Origin: Gibbula magus | Taxonomy: Eukaryota; Mollusca; Gastropoda; Trochida; Trochidae | Direction: 5' to 3' | Assembly (NCBI GenBank): GCA_936450465.1 | Contig: OW388293.1 | Coordinates: forward strand, 46,800,040-46,864,039 | DNA: 64,000 bases | Part shown: in pieces, positions 35,095-43,733 of the stretch | Position numbering within the stretch: position 1 is the stretch's first letter | How the letters are laid out: each line of letters begins with the position of its first letter | Notes under the pieces: model-generated | Seen by the model: the letters and a program-made list of their open reading frames with translations, nothing else | Database searches by the model: none | Told to the model about the DNA's origin: nothing | Position numbers and translations under genes: made by a program

Positions 35095-35455
35095 AAAGGC
35101 GCTGTAGCACGTTTTTTGCAAATTTTAATTTTTCAAATTTCCTATTTATAATGATAGTTTATGCCATTTATATTAACTTTAGAGGGTAAAACATGTTATT
35201 AAACAAACCAATTATCCGTAGTGATAATAACGGTGTTGCGTTTAAAGCAAAAATTGCATGGCGGCCATTTTATTGTGAACACAATTTAATTATTTCGTAT
35301 TACAAAAACGATCCCCGTGGCTTTACCGAACCATGTACACTCATTTTCAATTTGATTTTCCGGAGAGAGAATGGTGTTTTACTATTGGTGACATTATTTT
35401 TCAAATACATTTCATCGACTTATTTGAGCGAAAAAACGTGCTCCAGCGCCTTTAA
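35095..35455 (+). mobile_element. TTAA-flanked MITE, copy 3, inserted in the minisatellite
   Basis: A full-length copy (about 361 bp) runs from 'tttaaaggcgctgtagcacg' to 'cgtgctccagcgcctttaa'. Minisatellite sequence ('ctaaactaaagttctt') lies on both sides, which dates the insertion after array formation. Both ends are flanked by TTAA. Confidence 0.9.
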
Positions 35456-36340
35456 GCTCTAAACTAAAGTTCTTCAAGTTCTAAACTCATGTTCGTCACC
35501 TTCGTCACCTTCCTCACAAGATCCCTACCATGACTCAATCCGATATCACAGAGTCGAGCCATAGTCTCAACCCACGGTCACATCATATCAACTAACAGAT
35601 CATATCATATAGCTACTGTCTATCATTGAGCTTGGCATCATTTATTCATGTGAAAAGCTGCAGTCGTATAAGATTTATCAAAGATGTTATGTTTAAGTAT
35701 CAAAGAATATCTTAATGAAACAATTTATAAGGCCTCATGAAATAGGCTTACACAGATATTAAATATCAGATATAGAAGAAATACATTATGAAGATTGTAC
35801 AGTTTATATCAAAACGTATTTATGAGTACGCCAATTTTTTACAATGAAGATTATAAAATCTGATAAAACGAGTTTTATTATATCAATGTTGATATAGATA
35901 CAGAATCCTGTAAAATTATCCAAAAATATGCATGATCTTTATAATCAAGAACACAACCTCATCTCATATCCATTATCTTCTCTATATTCTGTACATTTTG
36001 TATTTCATATAAATATGTTAAGGTGTGACTTGATTATGTTTGTCTGTATACCCATTTGGTATTGAATATCCACAGGTTTGAAGAACTGGTGGAGTGGGGA
36101 AAACGCTGTGGGAAGAGATTGGACAAATGTTTTCATTGCTTCCATATTCTTTTCATCATAAAAATCGACCCCTGTAGGAAAAGGTGGAGGTTTGTTAAAA
36201 GGTAATGCGTAGCTTGAAACTGTCAAATTTAGAACATGATCAAGACAGTCCATTGTTCTTGAAAGCTAATCATTGTGCTTTTGAATTTGTGTGGCTGTCT
36301 TGATCATGTGCTAAATTTGACTTGCTTATAACAAAATATG
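35456..36340. other. No gene recognised; one strong inverted repeat
   Basis: The only structure is the inverted repeat at 36221-36320: 'caaatttagaacatgatcaa' pairs with 'ttgatcatgtgctaaatttg' across about 45 nt. The right arm is also found near 27835, downstream of copy 2. A minus-strand frame at 36005-36253 has no recognised domain. Confidence 0.6.
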
Positions 36341-36430
36341 TATTGTGAATAGTTTCTGTTGAACAAAACACACATTGAAAGCGTAAACGTTACTCATAAA
36401 GTTTTACAAATGTTCAGAACCTTTTACACA

Positions 36431-36664
36431 ATGTTATTTGCTATGTTTAAATTTGAGATGGTTGCAGCTTTGAATAGATTCAGCTGTAAGAGGGATTATT
36501 TAGGAATAGAACTCGAGTGGAGTGAGAAAGGGACTCCACAAGCACTCGTGAAATGTCTCTTTTTCACTCGACGAGAAATGATATTAGGCAAAAACAATGA
36601 AATAGTCTATTTATTAAACCTTTTTCTGCATAAAGACATTCAAAATGTGCTCAATCGCAAGGTT
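36431..36664 (+). CDS. Upstream open frame of unknown function at copy 4
   Basis: Counterpart of the frame at 32972-33184. It begins with the same MLFAMFKFEMVAALNRF, continues 'LGIELEWSEKGTPQALVKC' and runs to about 'HKDIQNVLNRK', then enters the 'acatattacac' repeat. It lies on the same strand as copy 4 and about 460 bp upstream. Most of the differences from its partner leave the frame open. Its function is unknown and coding status unproven. Confidence 0.3.
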
Positions 36665-36674
36665 AGCGCAGTAA

Positions 36675-36862
36675 CATATTACACATATTACACATATTAC
36701 ACATATTACACACATATTACACATATTACACATATTACACGTATTCCACATATTTTACACATATTTTACACATATTTTACACATATTTTACACATATTTT
36801 ACACATATTTTACACATATTTTACACATATTTTACACATATTTTACACATATTACACATTTC
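36675..36862. repeat. 'acatatt(tt)acac' tandem repeat
   Basis: About nine units of a 9-bp 'cacatatta' repeat are followed by about ten of an 11-bp 'cacatatttta' repeat. The array sits between the upstream frame and the promoter of copy 4 and is absent from the corresponding place at copy 3. Confidence 0.9.
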
Positions 36863-36894
36863 TAGATTTCCACCCAATCTCGATAGTCTGAAAC

Positions 36895-37122
36895 GTTAAC
36901 CTTAATCTCAGTGATGAGTGTTCACGCTAAATTCAATCAAGTACCAATCAGTGTTTCCGCTGTCTGCTTGAGACGTGTCAAAACACTTCGATCAGTGACG
37001 TCACACGGCGTTGTTCACTCGTCTCGGTGTCAAAACATACTATATACCATGATTGGACAATCTCAAGTCATTATCCGTCATATCATCATATCATTCCTGA
37101 TTGTCTGTCGCCAAGTTACAAG
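36895..37122 (+). promoter_or_regulatory. Conserved promoter of LIM-homeobox copy 4
   Basis: It contains 'gtaccaatcagtg', CRE TGACGTCA at 36996-37003, TATATA at 37041-37046 and 'gattggacaatct', in the shared order. The ATG lies 82 bp after the TATA box. Confidence 0.7.
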
Positions 37123-37803
37123 ATGTCTCTTTCCTCCGATTTCTCTCTCTTGATGACGTCATCTGACCCGGAAGATGAAGTTTATACATCCATGTGCAGT
37201 GAGAGTCCAGAAATAGAGACTGCACTTTGCTTCACGTGCTGTGACGTCATCACTGACCAGTATTTCTTACAAGCAGGGCAACATGTCTGGCATGAACATT
37301 GTCTCCGCTGCTGTGTTTGTCAAGCAACTCTAGACAGTCATACTTCCTGTTACGTAAAAGACGACAACATCTTCTGTCGCAGAGACTTCTTCAACACCTT
37401 GCAGAGCAAATGCAGTTCTTGTTTCCTGCCTATAGAGTCCGGAGACTGGGTCAGATCAGCTGGTCAGCACGTGTATCATCTGGCGTGTTTCTCGTGCATC
37501 ACGTGTCAACGACAGCTGTCCACAGGAGAAGACTTCGCCATCCACGACGGTCGTGTTTTGTGTCGAGTCCACGCCCTCAACCCTGAAACTGACTACTCCA
37601 CCAGACGACCCAAGTCCAAGAGATTCCGGACAGCCTTCACCGATGACCAACTGGACATCCTACAAAGACATTTCGAGATTGAAAGCAATCCAAGTGGCCT
37701 TGACCTTGAACGTTTCGCACAGGATGCCGGACTCACGAAGAAGGTCACCAAAGTGTGGTTCCAGAATGCACGTGCTAAAGCAAAGCGAGCACTTCACTTG
37801 TGA
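37123..37803 (+). CDS. LIM-homeodomain transcription factor, intronless, copy 4
   Basis: 226 residues, intact; LIM1 (36-88), LIM2 (97-150) and homeodomain (165-224) are complete. Distinct residues are 'FFNTLQ' at the LIM1-LIM2 junction, Phe in 'ERFAQD' in homeodomain helix 2 and 'QNARAK' in the recognition helix, where the others have Thr. The change immediately after N51 (homeodomain numbering) could alter DNA contacts, which is inference. Its 3' UTR is split by a LINE inserted 74 bp after the stop, so the ancestral poly(A) block is now near 41852. A replacement AATAAA is present in the LINE at 37970-37975. It shares the promoter block and intronless structure with the other three. Confidence 0.88.
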   Translation: MSLSSDFSLLMTSSDPEDEVYTSMCSESPEIETALCFTCCDVITDQYFLQAGQHVWHEHCLRCCVCQATLDSHTSCYVKDDNIFCRRDFFNTLQSKCSSCFLPIESGDWVRSAGQHVYHLACFSCITCQRQLSTGEDFAIHDGRVLCRVHALNPETDYSTRRPKSKRFRTAFTDDQLDILQRHFEIESNPSGLDLERFAQDAGLTKKVTKVWFQNARAKAKRALHL

Positions 37804-37887
37804 CTCATATATGATTTCTGACACCTTAGAGGCATTAACTTAACATTTATTTATATGTGCATATCCCTCTCCCTGAATTGTGCTTAT

Positions 37888-40800
37888 TCAATTTGTTTAT
37901 TTCAGAAGTGTAGGCCATCGGCCCATAACTACATATGTTGGATTGTACATGACAAACTGGTGTGTATACAATAAAAGGTTTTCAGCTTTAACATCTTTGG
38001 TACATTGCATGATAAATAAAACATGCTAAGTTATTAATAAGTTTACAATCTGATGTCAACATGAGAAATTTGAATTTATCTTCATTTGGATTTGTACAAT
38101 ATATCTGAGGTAAATATTTAGAACGGAGTTGGTGGAATTTGGAACATACAAGGAGAAAATGGTACTCATCCTCAATATAACCTTCATTACATTGTAAACA
38201 CAGTCTATCATATCTATTCATATTAAAATGCCTTCCGGTTTCGATACGTAAATGATGTGAAAAACATCTCAATTGAGCAATAGCTACTCTAAACTTCTTG
38301 ATATTAACTGCACTTAAGTATAATTCCTTTGAAAATGATAGTTTGAAATAAGAATAAGCGATAGATTTGGTACCAATTTGAAGAGAGCTATGCCAATTCT
38401 GCTCATGAATACATTTCAACCGACTCATAAACTCGGATAAGAACGACGTAGGAAGACTAACAAATTGCTGTTCCCAGACATAACCAAAGCCTAAACTGTT
38501 CAACAGATCCCGACACTTCGAAGCCCAATTAATTTTATTATGTTCTAAAGCCCTTAACATCATGTAGTAACACTTCTTGGGATGGCGATTATCGGGCATA
38601 GATAATAATTTAAGCCAATATGTTATTGCCTTTTTGTATGCAGTTAAAAAGAGAGGGTAACGTCCACATTCGCCTCTAGCTATATTATTTGGGGTAGAAA
38701 TCTTAACGCCTAAATATCGTTTGCAAGCTAAAGTATGTACCGATTCCATAAAATCATTCTGCCAGAACCCCCAGACTTCGGAACCGTAAAGCAGAATAGG
38801 AGCTATTTTCATATCAAATATTTTAAAATACAATTCATATGATATATCCCCAAGCTTACTTAATATTTTAAGAACCCCGAAAAAAGCCTTTTTACCTTGC
38901 AAAGCTGCATTTGAACAATGACTGGACCAAGATAGACCTCTAGTGAGAATTACACCCAGGTATTTATATGAAGATACAGATTCCAATTCCTTACCATTGA
39001 AGAACCATCTTTCTCGTTTTGATAAAGAGCCACCTTTCTGAAAAACAACAATTTTAGTCTTACACAAATTTACTTCAAGTCCATATTCTTTACAAAATTT
39101 CTCTAAAACATTGATACGTTTCTGCAAACCTCCTATAGTATCAGATATAAGAGCTATGTCATCAGCAAAAAGAAGAAGAAACACCTGAATAACATCGGGA
39201 TGAAGCTGAATGCCTGGCCCTGAACTCTGTTCGATAACAACAGCCAACTCATTGATGAAAATCGAAAACAACAAGGGACTAAGTACACAACCCTGACGGA
39301 CGCCACGATCACACGAGAAAAAACCTGATAAGACATTATCAAATTTAACACAAGCCTTGACTGATGTATAAATAGACTGTATTGAATTAACCATTTTTGG
39401 AGAGACACCTTTTGATTTTAGAACTGACCATAGTTTTAAACGCTTGACACTATCAAATGCCTTTGCAAAATCAACGAAAAGACAGTAAAGTTTAACCTTT
39501 TGTTTACTTAGATATCGTTGGATGATTGACTGAAGAATAAATATATTATCTATTGTTGAATAGTCCTGACGAAACCCGGCCTGAGACTCTGCTATTTTAC
39601 CATAAGCGTCACACCAGTAAGTTAACCTCCTGTTTAGAACAGACACATATAGCTTACTAAAAACACTAAGGAGAGAGATACCTCTATAATTAGACGGAGT
39701 GTGGATATCACCACTTTTATATATAGGAACAATGACAGCTTCCGACCAAGATTCTGGAAAGTAAGCATGTTCGAACATAACATTGAAAAGCACTGTTAGA
39801 TAAGGTACAAGTATATCTGTTGTATATTTAAAGAATTCCGAAATCAATAAATCAAGGCCAGATGATTTGCCACATTTCAGTTTTTCAATTGCAAATATAA
39901 TCTCATCTTGTGTGATAGGAGAGTCAAGGATAAACCGTGTCATATCATCACAGTTGTCACAGTCATTATCGCTGTCATCAGTGTCTAAAACAATTCCATC
40001 ATCTGATAAAAATAAGTTTTTGAAATGTTCAGCCCAGTCTTCAATAGTTATCCTAGGAACACGTTTAGTAGCGTTGTGAGACAATCCTTTTAAAGTTGAC
40101 CAAAATGATTTACTATCATTGAGGCTTGTTGATATTTTATCACTCATGTGTTCAAAATATGCTTTCTTCTTATTTCTCAGTAGGGATGTGTAAGTATTTC
40201 TAGCTTGAATAAAGTTAGTAAGGCTAATGTCATTTTTATCACAACGAAACATTCTTAAGAATCGCTCCCTTTCCGATCTGTAGAATGTACATTCTTTGTC
40301 AAACCAGGGTTCGGTGTGTGCGAATCTAGTTTTCCTGTAACGTTTCATACTGTCTACTGCACTGTATATAGCTTCGGTGAATTGAGTGACAGTTTCATCA
40401 ATGTCATCAATGAGCAATGTACATTTCTCCAAAATGTCGATTACTGCAGGCAACATCAAATTCTCCCTTAATTGTTGCAAGTACTTGATATCCCATACAT
40501 AGCGGTACGTCACACGTGTTGCACGGGCTTCGCCTTCCTCGCTGTCGTCGATAGCAGAGTCACGTGATTGAAATGAGCACGTTAACGGTAAATGACTTGA
40601 GTCGGCTCGTGAGACAACTTCAAACCGTTCACAGAGTGAGAAAAGGCTATTTGACACAATAATATAGTCTATAACACTAGATCCATTTTGGTTTATGAAT
40701 GTAAAGTCTCCTACTGCCTTATCTACACCACAGCGGCCGTTAAGAATGGACATGTTGAGAGTAGAGCACATATTCACCAAGACACGACCAGCACTATTGA

Positions 40801-41286
40801 TGACATTATCACATGAGGATCTATCGATGTTCACACTCTCCTCGATAGAAGACAACTCCTCATCTCCTAGAATGTCACAAATATCATTTTCTATTTCCTC
40901 AGATAAGATTCCCGTCCGGGCATTAAAGTCACCACCAACAATTATATGTAGATCCTTATTTATTAATCCTAGTACTTCAATAAGGGAGTTATTAAAGAGT
41001 GTGATGCCACACTTTATTTGTTTGTCTGTATACCAAGTGGACCCATAAGGGTTTACATATACACTGGCATATAGGAGGTCTTTGTCCAATGAAAAGACAC
41101 CTTTATCAAACAGAAGAAATATAGCATTCTCTGTGATTCGGGAATATTTTACATATTTATTAAGTGTCTTTTTTACAAGTACTGTTATACCACCTGAAGG
41201 TCTTCCTCTAGTGGCTATTTTGATAGCGTTGATACTATATGATATGTAGTTCGGGTAGATATGGTCATAAATGTAATCAATAGTCC
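37888..41286 (-). mobile_element. Full insertion of a 5'-truncated LINE with 11-bp target duplication
   Basis: The element is flanked by perfect direct repeats ATTGTGCTTAT at 37877-37887 and 41287-41297. Its 3' end (low coordinates) is 'atgggccgatggcctacac' followed by 'ctgaaataaacaaattga'. The 5' end lies inside the endonuclease domain, so it was truncated during insertion. It landed antisense in the 3' UTR of LIM-homeobox copy 4; both sides of the target match the uninterrupted paralogous cassettes. Confidence 0.92.
37988..41284 (-). CDS. LINE endonuclease-reverse transcriptase polyprotein, N-terminus missing
   Basis: The frame is open from 41284 to the stop at 37988, about 1,098 residues without interruption. 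The first 65 residues ('TIDYIYDHIYPNYI..', '..TRGRPSGGITVLV') and the following 'YASVYVNPYG', 'GGDFNARTG' and 'SNSLFSLCERFEVVS..SSHLPL' belong to an apurinic-type endonuclease whose N-terminal catalytic part is absent. The RT domain has 'NYRGISLLSVFSKLY', 'LFVDFAKAFDSV', 'GVRQGCVLSPLLF' and the active site 'LLFADDIALIS'. Near the C-terminus is a cysteine-histidine knuckle 'CLQCNEGYIEDEYHFLLVC'. RT would prime on nicked target DNA, which is family knowledge. The long intact frame implies a young insertion. The clade is not assigned. Confidence 0.9.
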   Translation of the reverse strand, partial: TIDYIYDHIYPNYISYSINAIKIATRGRPSGGITVLVKKTLNKYVKYSRITENAIFLLFDKGVFSLDKDLLYASVYVNPYGSTWYTDKQIKCGITLFNNSLIEVLGLINKDLHIIVGGDFNARTGILSEEIENDICDILGDEELSSIEESVNIDRSSCDNVINSAGRVLVNMCSTLNMSILNGRCGVDKAVGDFTFINQNGSSVIDYIIVSNSLFSLCERFEVVSRADSSHLPLTCSFQSRDSAIDDSEEGEARATRVTYRYVWDIKYLQQLRENLMLPAVIDILEKCTLLIDDIDETVTQFTEAIYSAVDSMKRYRKTRFAHTEPWFDKECTFYRSERERFLRMFRCDKNDISLTNFIQARNTYTSLLRNKKKAYFEHMSDKISTSLNDSKSFWSTLKGLSHNATKRVPRITIEDWAEHFKNLFLSDDGIVLDTDDSDNDCDNCDDMTRFILDSPITQDEIIFAIEKLKCGKSSGLDLLISEFFKYTTDILVPYLTVLFNVMFEHAYFPESWSEAVIVPIYKSGDIHTPSNYRGISLLSVFSKLYVSVLNRRLTYWCDAYGKIAESQAGFRQDYSTIDNIFILQSIIQRYLSKQKVKLYCLFVDFAKAFDSVKRLKLWSVLKSKGVSPKMVNSIQSIYTSVKACVKFDNVLSGFFSCDRGVRQGCVLSPLLFSIFINELAVVIEQSSGPGIQLHPDVIQVFLLLFADDIALISDTIGGLQKRINVLEKFCKEYGLEVNLCKTKIVVFQKGGSLSKRERWFFNGKELESVSSYKYLGVILTRGLSWSSHCSNAALQGKKAFFGVLKILSKLGDISYELYFKIFDMKIAPILLYGSEVWGFWQNDFMESVHTLACKRYLGVKISTPNNIARGECGRYPLFLTAYKKAITYWLKLLSMPDNRHPKKCYYMMLRALEHNKINWASKCRDLLNSLGFGYVWEQQFVSLPTSFLSEFMSRLKCIHEQNWHSSLQIGTKSIAYSYFKLSFSKELYLSAVNIKKFRVAIAQLRCFSHHLRIETGRHFNMNRYDRLCLQCNEGYIEDEYHFLLVCSKFHQLRSKYLPQIYCTNPNEDKFKFLMLTSDCKLINNLACFIYHAMYQRC

Positions 41287-41344
41287 ATTGTGCTTATATT
41301 AATGAGTGCTTCTAAATTCCAACACTTTACTGGCATGACATTTA

Positions 41345-41751
41345 GAGAATAACCAACGAGGTACGAGTGATTACCGGACATATCCATGAGTCTAAATAAT
41401 GTTCAGCCACGAGCTTTAGCGAGTGGCTCTGAACATTATTTAGACGAGTGGATATTTCCCGTAATCACTCGTACCAAGTTGGTTATTCTATATATTACCC
41501 ATTATGCAATTAAATTGACCAAATTACGCTTGGTTATTACATTTTCTTGTTAGGCGGCCGCTGTGAAGGACCCGTCGCCACAGTATAATTGTGACGTCAT
41601 AAGATAATTCGTCGCATCAGACCATTGTTTTATGACGTCATAGTCATTCTTTCTCCGAGTTACCGACCAATCAACGTTGAGAATCACTTGAAAGCACATG
41701 TGCAATTACCACAAAAATAATCCCCTGTGTCTTCTCACCCGTATGGGTAAT
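41345..41751. mobile_element. Foldback element, copy C (407 bp), with empty-site support
   Basis: Copy C interrupts the 3' UTR of LIM-homeobox copy 4. Copies 1 and 3 have the uninterrupted 'gcatgacatttatagttata'; here ATTTA is duplicated at 41340-41344 and 41752-41756, fixing both ends. The left part is a hairpin with arms at about 41351-41410 and 41425-41487 (outer sequence 'aataaccaac..' and '..gttggttatt'). The right end is 'acccgtatgggtaat'. The interior has several tgacgtca motifs and no coding frame. Confidence 0.85.
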
Positions 41752-42525
41752 ATTTATAGTTATATATTTATATGTACATATCGTTCTTCCTCAAGTGTGC
41801 TTGTATTAATAGTCAGTGCTTGTATATCGACACAAAACTCTGTATAGAGTCAATAAAATCATCTGAACATATAACTGTTTTGTTGTTCAATGCAGCCGTG
41901 CTCACCCAGGTTCCCCATCTCTATAATACCCCTGACACTCTTGAAAAGGGAAACCTGAAGACAAATTCAAAGTGCTTCGTCGATTTGTGTGACTTCCTTG
42001 CTCATCCGCTAAATTGGACATGCTTGACTTCTGGGTGAGTTACCATGCACACTGTAGCTCAGCGGAATTGACCTGGGAACCAGTGTGTAAATTTGATAGT
42101 GTCAGGCTTCCTCTGTCTATACCACATTCATCCATCTTCTCATAACAAGCCTTTTCATTGGATAGGTTTGGACAAGTTTTCATCAAGCCTTCTTACAAAC
42201 AAATTTGCAAATACAAAATGTAGAATGTCTATTTATCTGACTACAAAACTCACAAACTAGGTCCCATTTATGGAATTGACAATTGGGTTAGAATCATCTT
42301 AATAACTAATAACTTTTGGAATATTTTTGTTCATTTAACAATATTGTCCAAATGTCTATAAAATAAGTTGTCAACGAGTATCACATTGACAAGGAAGCAC
42401 TGTAGGATCTAGGTTCCCTCAACGAGGATGAATCTAATGCTATAGAAAATAAGGTAGGTCAACCCACCAAGCCACGGCTCACCTAATGAAAGAAAACTAA
42501 CATTGGTATAAAAATTCACCCTGTC
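41752..42525 (+). repeat. Duplicated 3' cassette of LIM-homeobox copy 4
   Basis: This is the reverse complement of the region downstream of copy 3. It includes the ancestral poly(A) signal AATAAA at 41852-41857 in 'agagtcaataaaat'. The part from about 42120 to 42525 is one unit of a roughly 406-bp tandem duplication whose second unit starts at 42526. Confidence 0.8.
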
Positions 42526-42878
42526 TAACCACATTCATCCATCTTCTCATAACAAGCATTTTCATTGGATAGGTTTGGACTAGTTTTCATCAAGCCTTCT
42601 TACAAACAAATTTGCAAATACAAAATGTAGAATGTCTATTTATCTGACTACAAAACTCACAAATTAGGTCCCATTTATTAAATTGACAATTGGGTTAGAA
42701 TCATCTTAATAACTAAACTGAAGGGCTTAAGTTTAGTTTTTGGTTCTGGGAATATTTTATTCATTTAACAATATTGTCCAAATGTCCATAAAATAAGTTG
42801 TCAACGAGTATCACATTGACAAGGAAGCACTCTAGGATCTAGGTTCCCCCAACGAGGATGAATCTAATGCTATAAAAT
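42526..42878 (+). repeat. 353-bp direct repeat, left copy
   Basis: It begins 'taaccacattcatccatc' and ends 'gaatctaatgctataaaat'. The right copy at 44912-45264 has exactly the same length, and I count five mismatches, with no indels. The two flank a LINE fragment. The unit upstream (about 42120-42525) is clearly more diverged. Confidence 0.88.
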
Positions 42879-43614
42879 TGAGGTTCTTCGTTTCTGGCGT
42901 AAACTACATGCACTCGAGTCTTATAGAATACCTAGTATTATTAGAAGATGGTCAGGTCAATGGAGACGATCTTGGTGTAATGGAGTTTTTAAATTGTTAG
43001 TCAGTTATAATTTACCTGTAATTGATGTTTTTAATATGTCTCGTGGTGAGTTTTCTGTGGCTAAAGAGCATCTTAAAGCGTCTGACAGTATGGATTGGTT
43101 TTCCGGGCTCTGGAATGATAACGGTCAGGAAAATGGGAATAAATTACGTACTTATCGTCTCTTTAGAGATTTGTTACAGGTTGAACATTATGTCGAAGTT
43201 ATTATGCCTTGGGGTCAAAGAAGTATTTTAAGTAAACTTAGGTGTGGTACTTTGCCACTTGAGGTAGAAGTGGGTAGATTTGCTAGACCAAAGACTCCTC
43301 TTCATGAAAGGCTTTGTACACGTTGTAATAGTAATGCTGTTGAGGATGAATTACATTTTTTAATTAACTGTGATTATTATTCAGATCCTAGATACAATCT
43401 TTGAAAAGAAATATCCAATGCTCACCCTCTTTTCGAATATATGCCTCCATTAGATAAAATGATGTACCTACTTAACAATAAGTAGTTAACAAAGCCCCTT
43501 GTCGCCCTCGTCTTTACTATGTTTAGACGTAGAAATATTTCCACCACATAATTGGAAATATGTCCATTTTTATATATATCATGTTTTAATATAATGTTTA
43601 TGTATGTACGTGTG

Positions 43615-43710
43615 TTGTTGCGGATGTGTGTCGGTGTGTGCGTGTGTGTGGGTGTGCATGCGTGTGTGGTTGTGTGCGTGTGTGTGGGTGTGCATGCGTG
43701 TGTGGTTGTT
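43615..43710. repeat. GT-rich microsatellite with a 40-bp higher-order unit
   Basis: 'gtgtgtgggtgtgcatgcgt' is repeated in two blocks 40 bp apart within a GT-rich run, in the 3' part of the LINE fragment. Confidence 0.85.
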
Positions 43711-43733
43711 ATGATGTACTTGTGTATGCCTTT

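Noticed and set aside
41772..42038. 88-codon frame downstream of copy 4 as a gene
   Set aside because: It lies in the duplicated 3' flank over the ancestral poly(A) signal and is not preserved in the paralogous flanks of copies 1 and 3.
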